Assembly: GCA_938018045.1 (NCBI GenBank)
Contig: CALIIP010000051.1
Span: forward strand, 1-5,165
Source: an uncultured Flavobacteriaceae bacterium
GTDB taxonomy: Bacteria; Bacteroidota; Bacteroidia; Flavobacteriales; Flavobacteriaceae
DNA length: 5,165 nt
Direction of reading: 5' to 3'
Positions 1 to 5,165 of the stretch are shown here, piece after piece (position 1 is the stretch's first letter; each line of letters starts with the position of its first letter). Position numbers and translations under genes: made by a program. The notes under the pieces are model-generated. The model was not told the origin of the DNA. It did not search any database and saw only the letters and a list, made by a program, of their open reading frames with translations.

Positions 1-1
1 A

Positions 2-226
2 GATCCTTTGCGAAAATTTAGAAAAGACGATAAGTTAAATTTGATGCACATAGCAATATGTAGGCTCTTAGAGCCTTATGGATATTATGAATTTGATTTT
101 TTTGATGATGATGGATGGCCGCATTATATGGTAAAAGATCAGTTACCAACTTTAAAAGCAGGTGAACAATCTGTCTTGATGAAAGAAGCCGTTGTACAGT
201 ATTTTACAGAGAAAGAGTTGATATAA
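2..226 (+). CDS. Hypothetical protein, 3' part (5' end outside window)
   Basis: The reading frame is open from the left edge (position 2) to a TAA at 224-226, giving at least 74 residues. The first possible start in view is a TTG at position 8, but the frame continues upstream of it, so I treat the gene as cut by the edge. The visible part is soluble, with no membrane segment. It starts with a basic stretch (RKFRKDDK), followed by a conserved-looking helix (HIAICRLLEPYGYYEF), an acidic aromatic patch (DFFDDDGWPHY) and an amphipathic C-terminal helix ending in EKELI. I do not recognise the family and assign no function. It reads like one of the small conserved cytosolic proteins of Bacteroidota, and the true start may lie only a few codons outside the window. 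The next gene begins 23 nt after its stop on the same strand, so co-transcription is possible. Confidence 0.6.
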   Translation, partial: DPLRKFRKDDKLNLMHIAICRLLEPYGYYEFDFFDDDGWPHYMVKDQLPTLKAGEQSVLMKEAVVQYFTEKELI

Positions 227-249
227 TGTCATCCCTAAACACATAAAAA

Positions 250-948
250 ATGATAAAATTCTTTAGAAAAATTAGGCAGAATTTACTTTCAGAAAATAAA
301 ACTGGAAAATATTTGAAATATGCCTTTGGAGAAATTATTCTTGTGGTGATTGGGATTTTGATTGCATTATACATTAACAATTGGAATGAAAATAGATTAG
401 AAAAAAGTGAATTAACAAATTATTTTAAACAGATTAAAACTGAACTTGAATCAGACATTACACATTTTAATAATGATATATCTCAAATGCAAATTTGGAC
501 AGACTACCTCAATAAAGTGAGTGAAGGAAAATATAATGAAGTTGATTTATCCGAATTACTAATTTCGTTATCGAGAAATTTAAATCCTAAGGAATTTGGT
601 ATTTCTTACAATAAAATGTTAGAATCTGGAATTATAAAACACATAGAAAATAATCAAATAAGTGAAAAATTACAAACATATTACCTAACAAGTTGTTCAG
701 ATTACAATAGTAGGACTGCATTTCATTCTAACTTCATTTCAGATCATATAGAAGGACCTTTATTATTAATATTGAATCATAAAAAAGATTTTTTGGTAGA
801 CCCTAAACAAGTAATTGAGGAGCTGGAAAACGGAAAATTGAATTCTCTTGTTAATTGGCAAATTTCTTATTTTGAATATCAAATGCCAAAGATTGATCAA
901 AACATTAAGGAAGCAAAAGAACTGATAGATTTGATTAATGATAATTAA
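250..948 (+). CDS. DUF6090-like single-pass membrane protein
   Basis: This 232-residue protein has the layout I associate with the DUF6090 family of flavobacteria. It begins with a short basic N-terminus (MIKFFRKIRQNLL, then a KTGKYLKYAFGE motif). One hydrophobic segment follows at about residues 28-43 (IILVVIGILIALYINN), and then NWNENR, which marks the start of a long, mostly helical, charged domain. Basic residues before the membrane segment suggest the N-terminus is inside and residues ~45-232 are periplasmic. Residues ~48-80 (LEKSELTNYFKQIKTELESDI) look amphipathic and may form a coiled coil. The two cysteine-poor C-terminal thirds show no catalytic motif. The function of the family is unknown. 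The ATG at 250 is chosen because the family begins with this M-I-K-F-F-R-type sequence; an A-rich leader precedes it with no Shine-Dalgarno. Its stop lies 5 nt from the end of the opposing SDR gene. Confidence 0.85.
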   Translation: MIKFFRKIRQNLLSENKTGKYLKYAFGEIILVVIGILIALYINNWNENRLEKSELTNYFKQIKTELESDITHFNNDISQMQIWTDYLNKVSEGKYNEVDLSELLISLSRNLNPKEFGISYNKMLESGIIKHIENNQISEKLQTYYLTSCSDYNSRTAFHSNFISDHIEGPLLLILNHKKDFLVDPKQVIEELENGKLNSLVNWQISYFEYQMPKIDQNIKEAKELIDLINDN

Positions 949-953
949 AACCC

Positions 954-1748
954 CTAAGTCACATTCACCTTCCTCACAACTTTAGCCAATACACTTGGAA
1001 AAAAACGTTTTAAATACACGCTTCCAGTTTCTTTAAAACCACCAATTACCACTTCTTTTTTACGTTTTATAATTGCCTTTATCATTCTTTTTGCAAACAC
1101 ATCTGCTAGAATTCCGTTTTTTGTTGCAGTATCCATCGAGTTTTGTTTTGTTCCGTTTCCAGTAAGTGCATTCATAGAAACATCAGTTTGTACATATCCT
1201 GGAAGTACCAGCGTAACGTCAATATTATTTTTAAAAACTTCGGCTCTTAAACTATCAAAAAATCCATGAAGTGCATGTTTTGAAGCAGAATATGTAGAAC
1301 GCAAAGGCGTTGCTACTTTACCAACAACACTTGTGGTAATTACAAAATGACCAGAATTATTGGCAATAAAATGTGGTAAAATGGCTTTTGATAAGGCTAC
1401 AGTTCCTGTATAGTTAATTTCCATAATTCGCTTGTCAACATCAATATTGGTGTCAATTGCCAATGATCGTTGACTTATCCCTCCATTGTTTACAAGGATG
1501 TCAACCTTTCCAAAAAATGCGATTGCTGTCTCAACAGTTTTATCAAAATTATCATATTTTTCTAAATCAATTGGTAAAACAGCAATGTTGTGAGAGTTCT
1601 CACATTCGTTCTTTACCTCGTTTAAAGTTGACGCATTACGTGACGAAAGTATTAATTTTGTGTCTAATTTAGAGAGTTCGATAGCGAGTGCTTTTCCTAT
1701 TCCAGAAGAAGCGCCAGTTATCCAAATAATTTTGCCAGTTAGTTTCAT
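954..1748 (-). CDS. Short-chain dehydrogenase/reductase (SDR family), DHRS7-like
   Basis: This is a complete 264-residue classical SDR, a cytosolic NAD(P)(H)-dependent oxidoreductase with a Rossmann fold. The cofactor-binding TGASSGIG motif is at residues 11-18. The acidic DL after β3 is at 61-62, and NNGG at 87-90 stands where NNAG is usual. The tetrad residues are all present: Asn112 (INYTG), Ser140 (ITTS), Tyr153 and Lys157 (YSASK). PGYVQT at 183-188 follows. Arg37 after β2 (LSSRN) favours NADP(H), which is inferred. The segment after PG, with NALTGNG and an MD..T..G pattern (residues 193-212), and the basic tail with YLKRFFP resemble the DHRS7/DHRS7B-like branch. The substrate cannot be read from the sequence. 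The gene is transcribed divergently from the TlpA-like pair and converges on the DUF6090 gene with only 5 nt between the stops. The ATG at 1748 places the glycine motif at the usual distance from the N-terminus. Confidence 0.95.
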   Translation of the reverse strand: MKLTGKIIWITGASSGIGKALAIELSKLDTKLILSSRNASTLNEVKNECENSHNIAVLPIDLEKYDNFDKTVETAIAFFGKVDILVNNGGISQRSLAIDTNIDVDKRIMEINYTGTVALSKAILPHFIANNSGHFVITTSVVGKVATPLRSTYSASKHALHGFFDSLRAEVFKNNIDVTLVLPGYVQTDVSMNALTGNGTKQNSMDTATKNGILADVFAKRMIKAIIKRKKEVVIGGFKETGSVYLKRFFPSVLAKVVRKVNVT

Positions 1749-1784
1749 TTTATACTAATTTTCAGCAAAATAATCAATATTAGT

Positions 1785-1813
1785 GTACTTTTGGTCTGAT
1801 TATTGAAAAGTAC
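1785..1813. promoter_or_regulatory. Perfect 8-bp inverted repeat, candidate operator in divergent region
   Basis: GTACTTTT at 1785-1792 is followed by its exact reverse complement AAAAGTAC at 1806-1813, with 13 nt between. The arm centres are 21 bp apart, about two helical turns, which suits a dimeric regulator binding one face of the DNA. It sits in the 85-nt gap between the divergent SDR and TlpA-like starts. The left arm overlaps the candidate -33 TTTG and the right arm overlaps the first bases of the candidate -7 element. A role as operator is inference; it could also be chance in AT-rich DNA. Confidence 0.4.
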
Positions 1814-1818
1814 TATAT
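1790..1818 (+). promoter_or_regulatory. Candidate Bacteroidota-type promoter for the TlpA-like pair
   Basis: TTTG at 1790-1793 is followed after 17 nt by TACTATAT at 1811-1818. The known Bacteroidota consensus is TTTG or TTG at -33 and TAnnTTTG at -7 with roughly this spacing. The -33 part fits; the -7 part keeps TA and is AT-rich but lacks the final TTTG. Transcription would start near 1825, leaving a leader of only about 10 nt before the ATG at 1834. The call rests on position and the partial match. Confidence 0.3.
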
Positions 1819-1833
1819 ATAAATAAGAATCAA

Positions 1834-3171
1834 ATGATAAAAAAGTTAGTAATTGCCTTATTCTTAGTGTCGTTTTCTGCGAATGCACAAGACACATTGC
1901 GTGTAAAAATGGAACCAGTTGAAGGTTATAAATGGATGATGTTGTATAAAATAAACGGAGCAAAACAACAATATGTTTCAAATGCTAACCTTGAAGAAGG
2001 TGAATTTAAACTTCCAATTGACGAAAAATTTTCTCCAGGAACATATCGTGCTTTTTATGATATGGATAATGGAGGTTATCTAGATTTTTTGTATAATAAA
2101 GAGTCAATTTCGGTAACGTTTAATCCGAACTTACCAGAAGAAACAGCACATTTTTCTCAATCAGAAGAGAATAAAATATACCAATCATATTTGATAGCAA
2201 TTAATAATCAGCAATCAAAAATTGATTCATTACAAGCGACTTATTTTAGTGCTGAAGATAAGAAACCATTTGTAAAAAAATATTCTAAAAAAGTAAAAGA
2301 GACAACTGATTTACAAGATTATTTCGAAAAAGAATCTGAAGGTAAATTGGCTCAAGAATTTATTAAAATATCAAGAAAATACAATAGTCTAAAGTTACTA
2401 GAAACTCCTGCCCAATATTTAGAATCATTAGAATCACACTTTTTTGATTATATAGATTTTGATAATAAGGTATTATTAAACTCTTCAATTTTTATTGACA
2501 AGGCCATTGAATACATATTTTTTATTAATGGATCTGAAGATTCAAAAATTCAGAATGAGTTGAGAGAAAAGGCAATTAATGATGTAATGCAAAAGGTTGG
2601 AGAAAATTACTTAGTTAAAAGTGAAATTTTAAGTGCGTTATTATATGCTTTGGCAGGACAAGAGGAATTAGAAATGGTCGCTTTTGTTAAAGAAAAACAT
2701 TATGATATACTTCCTATAGAGCATAAGGACACAAAATTCATTTCAGAGATTAATAAGATGCTCAGTGTATCATTAGGAAGTGTTGCGCCAGAAATCACTT
2801 GGAAAGAAGGTGATAAAACAATGAAATTATCTGATTTAGATGAAGATGAAACATACATAGTAACATTTTGGAGTACTACATGTTCACATTGTTTAAAAGA
2901 GATTCCAGAGTTATACGAATTCACAAAAGAAAAGGATAGTGTAAAAGTAATAGCCATTGCACTTGAAGATGATAAGTTTGGATTTGACCATCATACAGAT
3001 TTAATGGATAATTGGATCAACATTCTTGGTTTAAACAAATGGGAAAATAAAATTGCACGTAGCTATGATATTCACTCAACGCCAAGTTATTTTGTTTTAG
3101 ATAAAGACAAAAAGATTGTTTCTAAACCAGACGAATTAGCAGATTTACTTGCTATCTTAGGTAAAGAATAA
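1834..3171 (+). CDS. Exported TlpA/ResA-like thioredoxin-fold protein with long N-terminal region (CSHC)
   Basis: This 445-residue protein has three visible parts. Residues 1-19 are a signal peptide (basic MIKK, hydrophobic core, SANAQ), so it is exported. Residues ~20-105 look like a β-rich domain of the kind that precedes thioredoxin domains in Bacteroidota (DUF4369-like). Residues ~106-310 are charged and mostly helical, with no motif I recognise. Residues ~314-445 are a TlpA/AhpC-TSA type thioredoxin domain: SVAPEITWKEGD, the strand YIVTFWST, the active site C350-S-H-C353 followed by LKEIPEL, the cis-proline loop at T416-P417 (STPSYFVLDKDKKIV), and a C-terminal helix. Such proteins reduce or exchange disulfides in the periplasm or at the outer surface; the partner is unknown. 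His in the CXXC pair, as in DsbA (CPHC) and PDI (CGHC), hints at a more oxidising site than the CTPC of the neighbour, but that is inference. The next gene starts 27 nt downstream. The ATG at 1834 is set by the signal peptide. Confidence 0.9.
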   Translation: MIKKLVIALFLVSFSANAQDTLRVKMEPVEGYKWMMLYKINGAKQQYVSNANLEEGEFKLPIDEKFSPGTYRAFYDMDNGGYLDFLYNKESISVTFNPNLPEETAHFSQSEENKIYQSYLIAINNQQSKIDSLQATYFSAEDKKPFVKKYSKKVKETTDLQDYFEKESEGKLAQEFIKISRKYNSLKLLETPAQYLESLESHFFDYIDFDNKVLLNSSIFIDKAIEYIFFINGSEDSKIQNELREKAINDVMQKVGENYLVKSEILSALLYALAGQEELEMVAFVKEKHYDILPIEHKDTKFISEINKMLSVSLGSVAPEITWKEGDKTMKLSDLDEDETYIVTFWSTTCSHCLKEIPELYEFTKEKDSVKVIAIALEDDKFGFDHHTDLMDNWINILGLNKWENKIARSYDIHSTPSYFVLDKDKKIVSKPDELADLLAILGKE

Positions 3172-3198
3172 GTTTTTTAAAACCTTTAAACTTTTAAA

Positions 3199-3690
3199 AT
3201 GAAGTCATTTCTATACACTTTTTTATGCTGTTTTGTTTTTCAAATTTCGCATGCTCAAGAAATCAAATTAGGTGAAAAAGCATCTGATTTTAAATTATAT
3301 GCACTTGACGGATCTACAAGTAATTTAAACGATTACAAAGACAAAGTAGTAGTTATTAAAATGTGGTTTAAAGAGTGTACACCATGCTTACAAGAAATTC
3401 CTGCAGTAAATAAGTTGGTAGAAAAGTATGAGGATAGAGATGATATTGTCTTTATCGCGCCTTCACCAAATAGTAAAAGTAAGTTAGAGAAATTTGTTAA
3501 AAAAGTAGATTTTAAATACGTAGTAATGTCGAGTTCATACGAAATGCTAAAAGATTATAATCCTTTGAGACGCTATCCTACACACGCTATAATTGATAAA
3601 AAAGGAGTTGTTTCTTTTTTGTTTGAAGGCACTTCTCATAATATTGATGAGGTATTATCAATAGAGATTGATAAAGCATTAAAAATATAA
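3199..3690 (+). CDS. Small exported TlpA/ResA-like thiol-disulfide oxidoreductase (CTPC)
   Basis: This 163-residue protein is a one-domain member of the TlpA/ResA family. Residues 1-19 form a signal peptide (MKSF, hydrophobic core with two cysteines, SHAQ); the cysteines do not sit in a lipobox, so a lipoprotein is unlikely. The mature part begins with the family's LGEKASDFKLYALDG (24-38). It continues with SNLNDYKDKVVVIKMWF (41-57), the active site C60-T-P-C63 with LQEIP after it, and the cis-proline Y126-P127-T128, followed by HAIIDKKGVV. The residue before the first cysteine is Glu instead of the common Trp. It should act as a periplasmic thiol-disulfide reductase, for example in cytochrome c maturation or repair of secreted proteins; no partner gene is in view to decide. 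The 27-nt gap to the larger TlpA-like gene upstream implies one operon. Its last 12 nt overlap the 3' end of the opposing yraN, and a hairpin terminator follows its stop at once. Confidence 0.92.
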   Translation: MKSFLYTFLCCFVFQISHAQEIKLGEKASDFKLYALDGSTSNLNDYKDKVVVIKMWFKECTPCLQEIPAVNKLVEKYEDRDDIVFIAPSPNSKSKLEKFVKKVDFKYVVMSSSYEMLKDYNPLRRYPTHAIIDKKGVVSFLFEGTSHNIDEVLSIEIDKALKI

Positions 3691-4038
3691 AAAAGCATCT
3701 TCATGATGCTCAATTTTTAATTCTTTTTTTGTTTTGATGATTCCAATAATATCAAAACGGACTTCAACATCAAGATCTTTAGAAATCACATATTCATTGA
3801 TAGCAGTTACCAATAATTTTATTTTTTTCGGATTTACAAAGTCTTGCGGATTCCCAAAATAATTAGTTGAACGCGTTTTAACTTCTACAACTGCAAGAAT
3901 GTTTTCTTTTTGTGCAATAATATCAACTTCAGCTTTTTGAAAACGCCAATTTTTATCTCTGATCGTATATCCTTTTTTTATGAGATAATCTATAGCGAGT
4001 TCTTCTCCTTTTTTCCCTAATTCATTGTGTTGCGCCAT
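3679..4038 (-). CDS. yraN: YraN family protein (UPF0102), nuclease-like fold
   Basis: This 119-residue protein has the normal length and layout of the UPF0102/YraN family, which has a PD-(D/E)XK endonuclease-like fold and is found across bacteria; its biochemical role is not firmly known. Visible motifs are the N-terminal helix G8..G11-E12-ELAIDYLIKKGY, the N30-W-R stretch, E37-V-D39-I-I in place of the common GEIDLI, and E52-V-K54-T-R, the E-x-K part of the nuclease core. The R94-FDII strand and the C-terminal IEHHEDAF complete it. The core acidic and lysine residues are kept, so the fold should be intact. The protein is cytosolic with no signal peptide. Its ATG at 4038 follows the carboxypeptidase stop by 2 nt, so the two are probably co-transcribed and translationally coupled. 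Its last 12 nt overlap the opposing small TlpA-like gene. Confidence 0.95.
   Translation of the reverse strand: MAQHNELGKKGEELAIDYLIKKGYTIRDKNWRFQKAEVDIIAQKENILAVVEVKTRSTNYFGNPQDFVNPKKIKLLVTAINEYVISKDLDVEVRFDIIGIIKTKKELKIEHHEDAFLYF
3694..3730 (+). terminator. Rho-independent terminator of the TlpA-like operon, possibly bidirectional
   Basis: AGCATC (3694-3699) pairs perfectly with GATGCT (3705-3710) around a 5-nt loop. On the plus strand it is followed by CAA and T-rich stretches (five T at 3714-3718, seven T at 3724-3730). It begins 4 nt after the stop of the small TlpA-like gene. On the minus strand the same stem is followed directly by a T-rich tract (six T, ATA, then five T), a better U-tract, but there it lies inside the last codons of yraN. 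The stem is short, so its strength is uncertain. Confidence 0.5.
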
Positions 4039-4040
4039 AG

Positions 4041-5042
4041 TTAATTAAAAGAAATTTTAACCTTACTATCATTAACTTTTAGTTCAATTTCAGAGCCTAA
4101 AATCAATGTGCGATTGTCATCAACGTGACCTGCAGGAAAATTAAATACCACAGGAAAATCGGTGCCTTCGACAGCATCTAAAACAATATCTTCTAACGTT
4201 TTTCCAAACTTGTTTCCTTCATTTTTTTTCAACTGAAAATTTCCAACAATCAACCCTTTACACTGCTTAAAATAACCTGCTCTTTTAAGGCTAATTAGCA
4301 TTCGATCTATATGGTACAATGCTTCACCAACATCTTCAATAAACAAAATTTTACCATTCATATCAAGTGAAGTTTCAGAGCCTAACATACTATATAAAAT
4401 CGACAGGTTTCCGCCAATAAGTTGACCGTTACTTTTTCCTTTTCTATTTCTTTCGGATGTTGGAAGTTTATATTTCAAATCTTCTCCAAACAATGTTTTT
4501 TTCAAAGAAATAATAGATTCGCCTTGAATAGAATTACTCAAATCAAGTGTTTTAGGCATTTGACCATGTACAGTTTGATAGCCTAGATTGTGAAGTTTAT
4601 TATGTAAAATGGTTACATCAGAATAACCAATTATCCATTTCGGATGTTTTATAAATTCCGTAAAATCTAGATCGTCAATAATTCGAACTAATCCGTAACC
4701 TCCTCGAGCGCTCCAAATTGCTTTAATGTTTGGATTATCCAGCGCATTTTGCAAATCACTTAAACGCTGTTCGTCTGTTCCAGCAAAAGTGTGATTTATA
4801 GTGAATAAATGCTTGCCAAAAACAACCTTTAATCCCCATTTTTTCGCCAAATCTATTCCAGATTGAATTGACTCTTTACTTGTAATTTTTCCTGCAGGAG
4901 CTAAAATTAGAATGGTATCTCCTTTTTTTAAGTGTGTTGGTTGTATAAGTTCTTTTACACTTGTTTTACATGAATCTTTTTCAGCAGCAAAAATAAGTTG
5001 AGGGACTAAAAACAACAACATCAAAAAAGAAAATCTAAGCAT
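4041..5042 (-). CDS. LD-carboxypeptidase, peptidase family S66, exported
   Basis: This peptidase is of the LdcA/MccF type. Family members cut the L-Lys/DAP-D-Ala bond of murein tetrapeptides; E. coli LdcA does so in peptidoglycan recycling. With the ATG at 5042 the protein has 333 residues, about the family length plus a signal peptide. Residues 1-19 (MLRFSFLMLLFLVPQLIFA) form that signal peptide, so this copy should work in the periplasm, unlike cytosolic E. coli LdcA. The domain starts at LKKGDTILILAPAG (~38-51). It contains SARGGYG (111-117), the nucleophile Ser141 in GYSDVT, Glu236 in FIEDVGE and His306 in AGHVDDNR; spacing of the triad matches that of LdcA. The frame extends 24 codons further up, to an ATG at 5111 and a TTG at 5114, but that would put a second hydrophobic stretch before a good signal peptide, so I prefer 5042. 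No Shine-Dalgarno decides the start. yraN follows 2 nt downstream. Confidence 0.9.
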   Translation of the reverse strand: MLRFSFLMLLFLVPQLIFAAEKDSCKTSVKELIQPTHLKKGDTILILAPAGKITSKESIQSGIDLAKKWGLKVVFGKHLFTINHTFAGTDEQRLSDLQNALDNPNIKAIWSARGGYGLVRIIDDLDFTEFIKHPKWIIGYSDVTILHNKLHNLGYQTVHGQMPKTLDLSNSIQGESIISLKKTLFGEDLKYKLPTSERNRKGKSNGQLIGGNLSILYSMLGSETSLDMNGKILFIEDVGEALYHIDRMLISLKRAGYFKQCKGLIVGNFQLKKNEGNKFGKTLEDIVLDAVEGTDFPVVFNFPAGHVDDNRTLILGSEIELKVNDSKVKISFN

Positions 5043-5165
5043 AATTGTAAGGATATTTATGTAAAAATACACTTTTATGACGAAAGAAAAACGCAGTGCA
5101 ATTATAAACATCAAAAAGGAATGAGTATTTTTGTTGTACCATATTAAAACACACTTTTTTGAGCA
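5043..5165. other. Upstream region of the carboxypeptidase gene, no gene seen
   Basis: These 123 nt up to the right edge contain the leader and presumably the promoter of the carboxypeptidase-yraN pair. I see no clear TAnnTTTG element with a partner at the right spacing; the nearest on the minus strand are partial matches. The stretch 5043-5114 remains open in the carboxypeptidase frame and would become coding if the upstream start were used. Confidence 0.4.

Noticed and set aside
222..227. TATAAT just before the DUF6090 gene, resembling an E. coli -10 box
   Set aside because: Bacteroidota use a different consensus, no TTG lies at a suitable distance upstream, and such a hexamer is common in AT-rich DNA.
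1457..1672. 71-codon open frame on the plus strand inside the SDR gene
   Set aside because: It is antisense to the SDR region that encodes the NNGG motif and the preceding strands; its translation shows no family features.
1766..1773. TTATTTTG on the minus strand as a -7 element for the SDR
   Set aside because: It matches all but one fixed base of TAnnTTTG, but no TTG or TTTG lies about 17-21 nt upstream of it, so I do not call it a promoter.
1745..1981. 78-codon open frame on the minus strand upstream of the SDR, overlapping its start by 4 nt
   Set aside because: The overlap looks like translational coupling, but the frame is antisense to the signal peptide and N-terminal domain of the large TlpA-like gene and runs through the shared promoter region; the product is low-complexity hydrophobic.
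2700..2957. 85-codon open frame on the minus strand inside the large TlpA-like gene
   Set aside because: It lies opposite the well-supported thioredoxin domain including the CSHC site; Ser/Val-rich translation is typical of an antisense shadow.
3173..3199. Repeated TTTTAAAA in the gap between the two TlpA-like genes
   Set aside because: It is a self-complementary AT-only motif in a short spacer, without a U-tract after a GC stem; chance is the simplest reading.
1..5165. Mobile element, CRISPR array, tRNA/rRNA or defence system
   Set aside because: I saw no transposase or integrase motifs, no regularly spaced repeats, no cloverleaf-like GC-rich islands and no toxin-antitoxin or restriction gene pairs; YraN has a nuclease fold but is a widespread core protein.

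Overview
This is an AT-rich window of about 5.2 kb. It most likely comes from the chromosome of a Bacteroidota species, probably a Flavobacteriia. Four things point that way: the strong A/T codon bias, the lack of Shine-Dalgarno sequences before the starts, a DUF6090-type membrane protein (a family I know mainly from flavobacteria), and secreted TlpA-like proteins with short signal peptides ending in A-Q. The genus cannot be told from the sequence.

Layout from left to right: (1) the 3' part of a small unrecognised gene (+), cut by the left edge; (2) a DUF6090-like single-pass membrane protein (+), 23 nt downstream; (3) a complete classical short-chain dehydrogenase/reductase (-), which meets the DUF6090 gene tail to tail with 5 nt between them; (4) an 85-nt divergent intergenic region with a perfect 8-bp inverted repeat and a plausible Bacteroidota-type promoter; (5) two consecutive genes (+) for exported thioredoxin-fold proteins of the TlpA/ResA type, one large (445 aa, CSHC) and one small (163 aa, CTPC), probably one operon; (6) a hairpin/U-tract terminator just after the second of these, lying inside the 3' end of the opposing gene; (7) yraN (UPF0102) and an S66-family LD-carboxypeptidase, both on the minus strand, 2 nt apart and in the order carboxypeptidase then yraN. 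The last 120 nt or so, upstream of the carboxypeptidase, hold no gene I can support.

As a whole the window looks like ordinary flavobacterial housekeeping and envelope content. The TlpA-like pair would act in the periplasm on thiols or disulfides. The carboxypeptidase would trim murein tetrapeptides in envelope recycling. The SDR is a cytosolic NAD(P)H oxidoreductase of unknown substrate. YraN is a conserved nuclease-fold protein. I found no mobile element, CRISPR array, RNA gene or defence system. The points most worth a second look are the inverted repeat straddling the divergent promoter region, the terminator embedded in yraN coding sequence, and the unequal TlpA-like pair.
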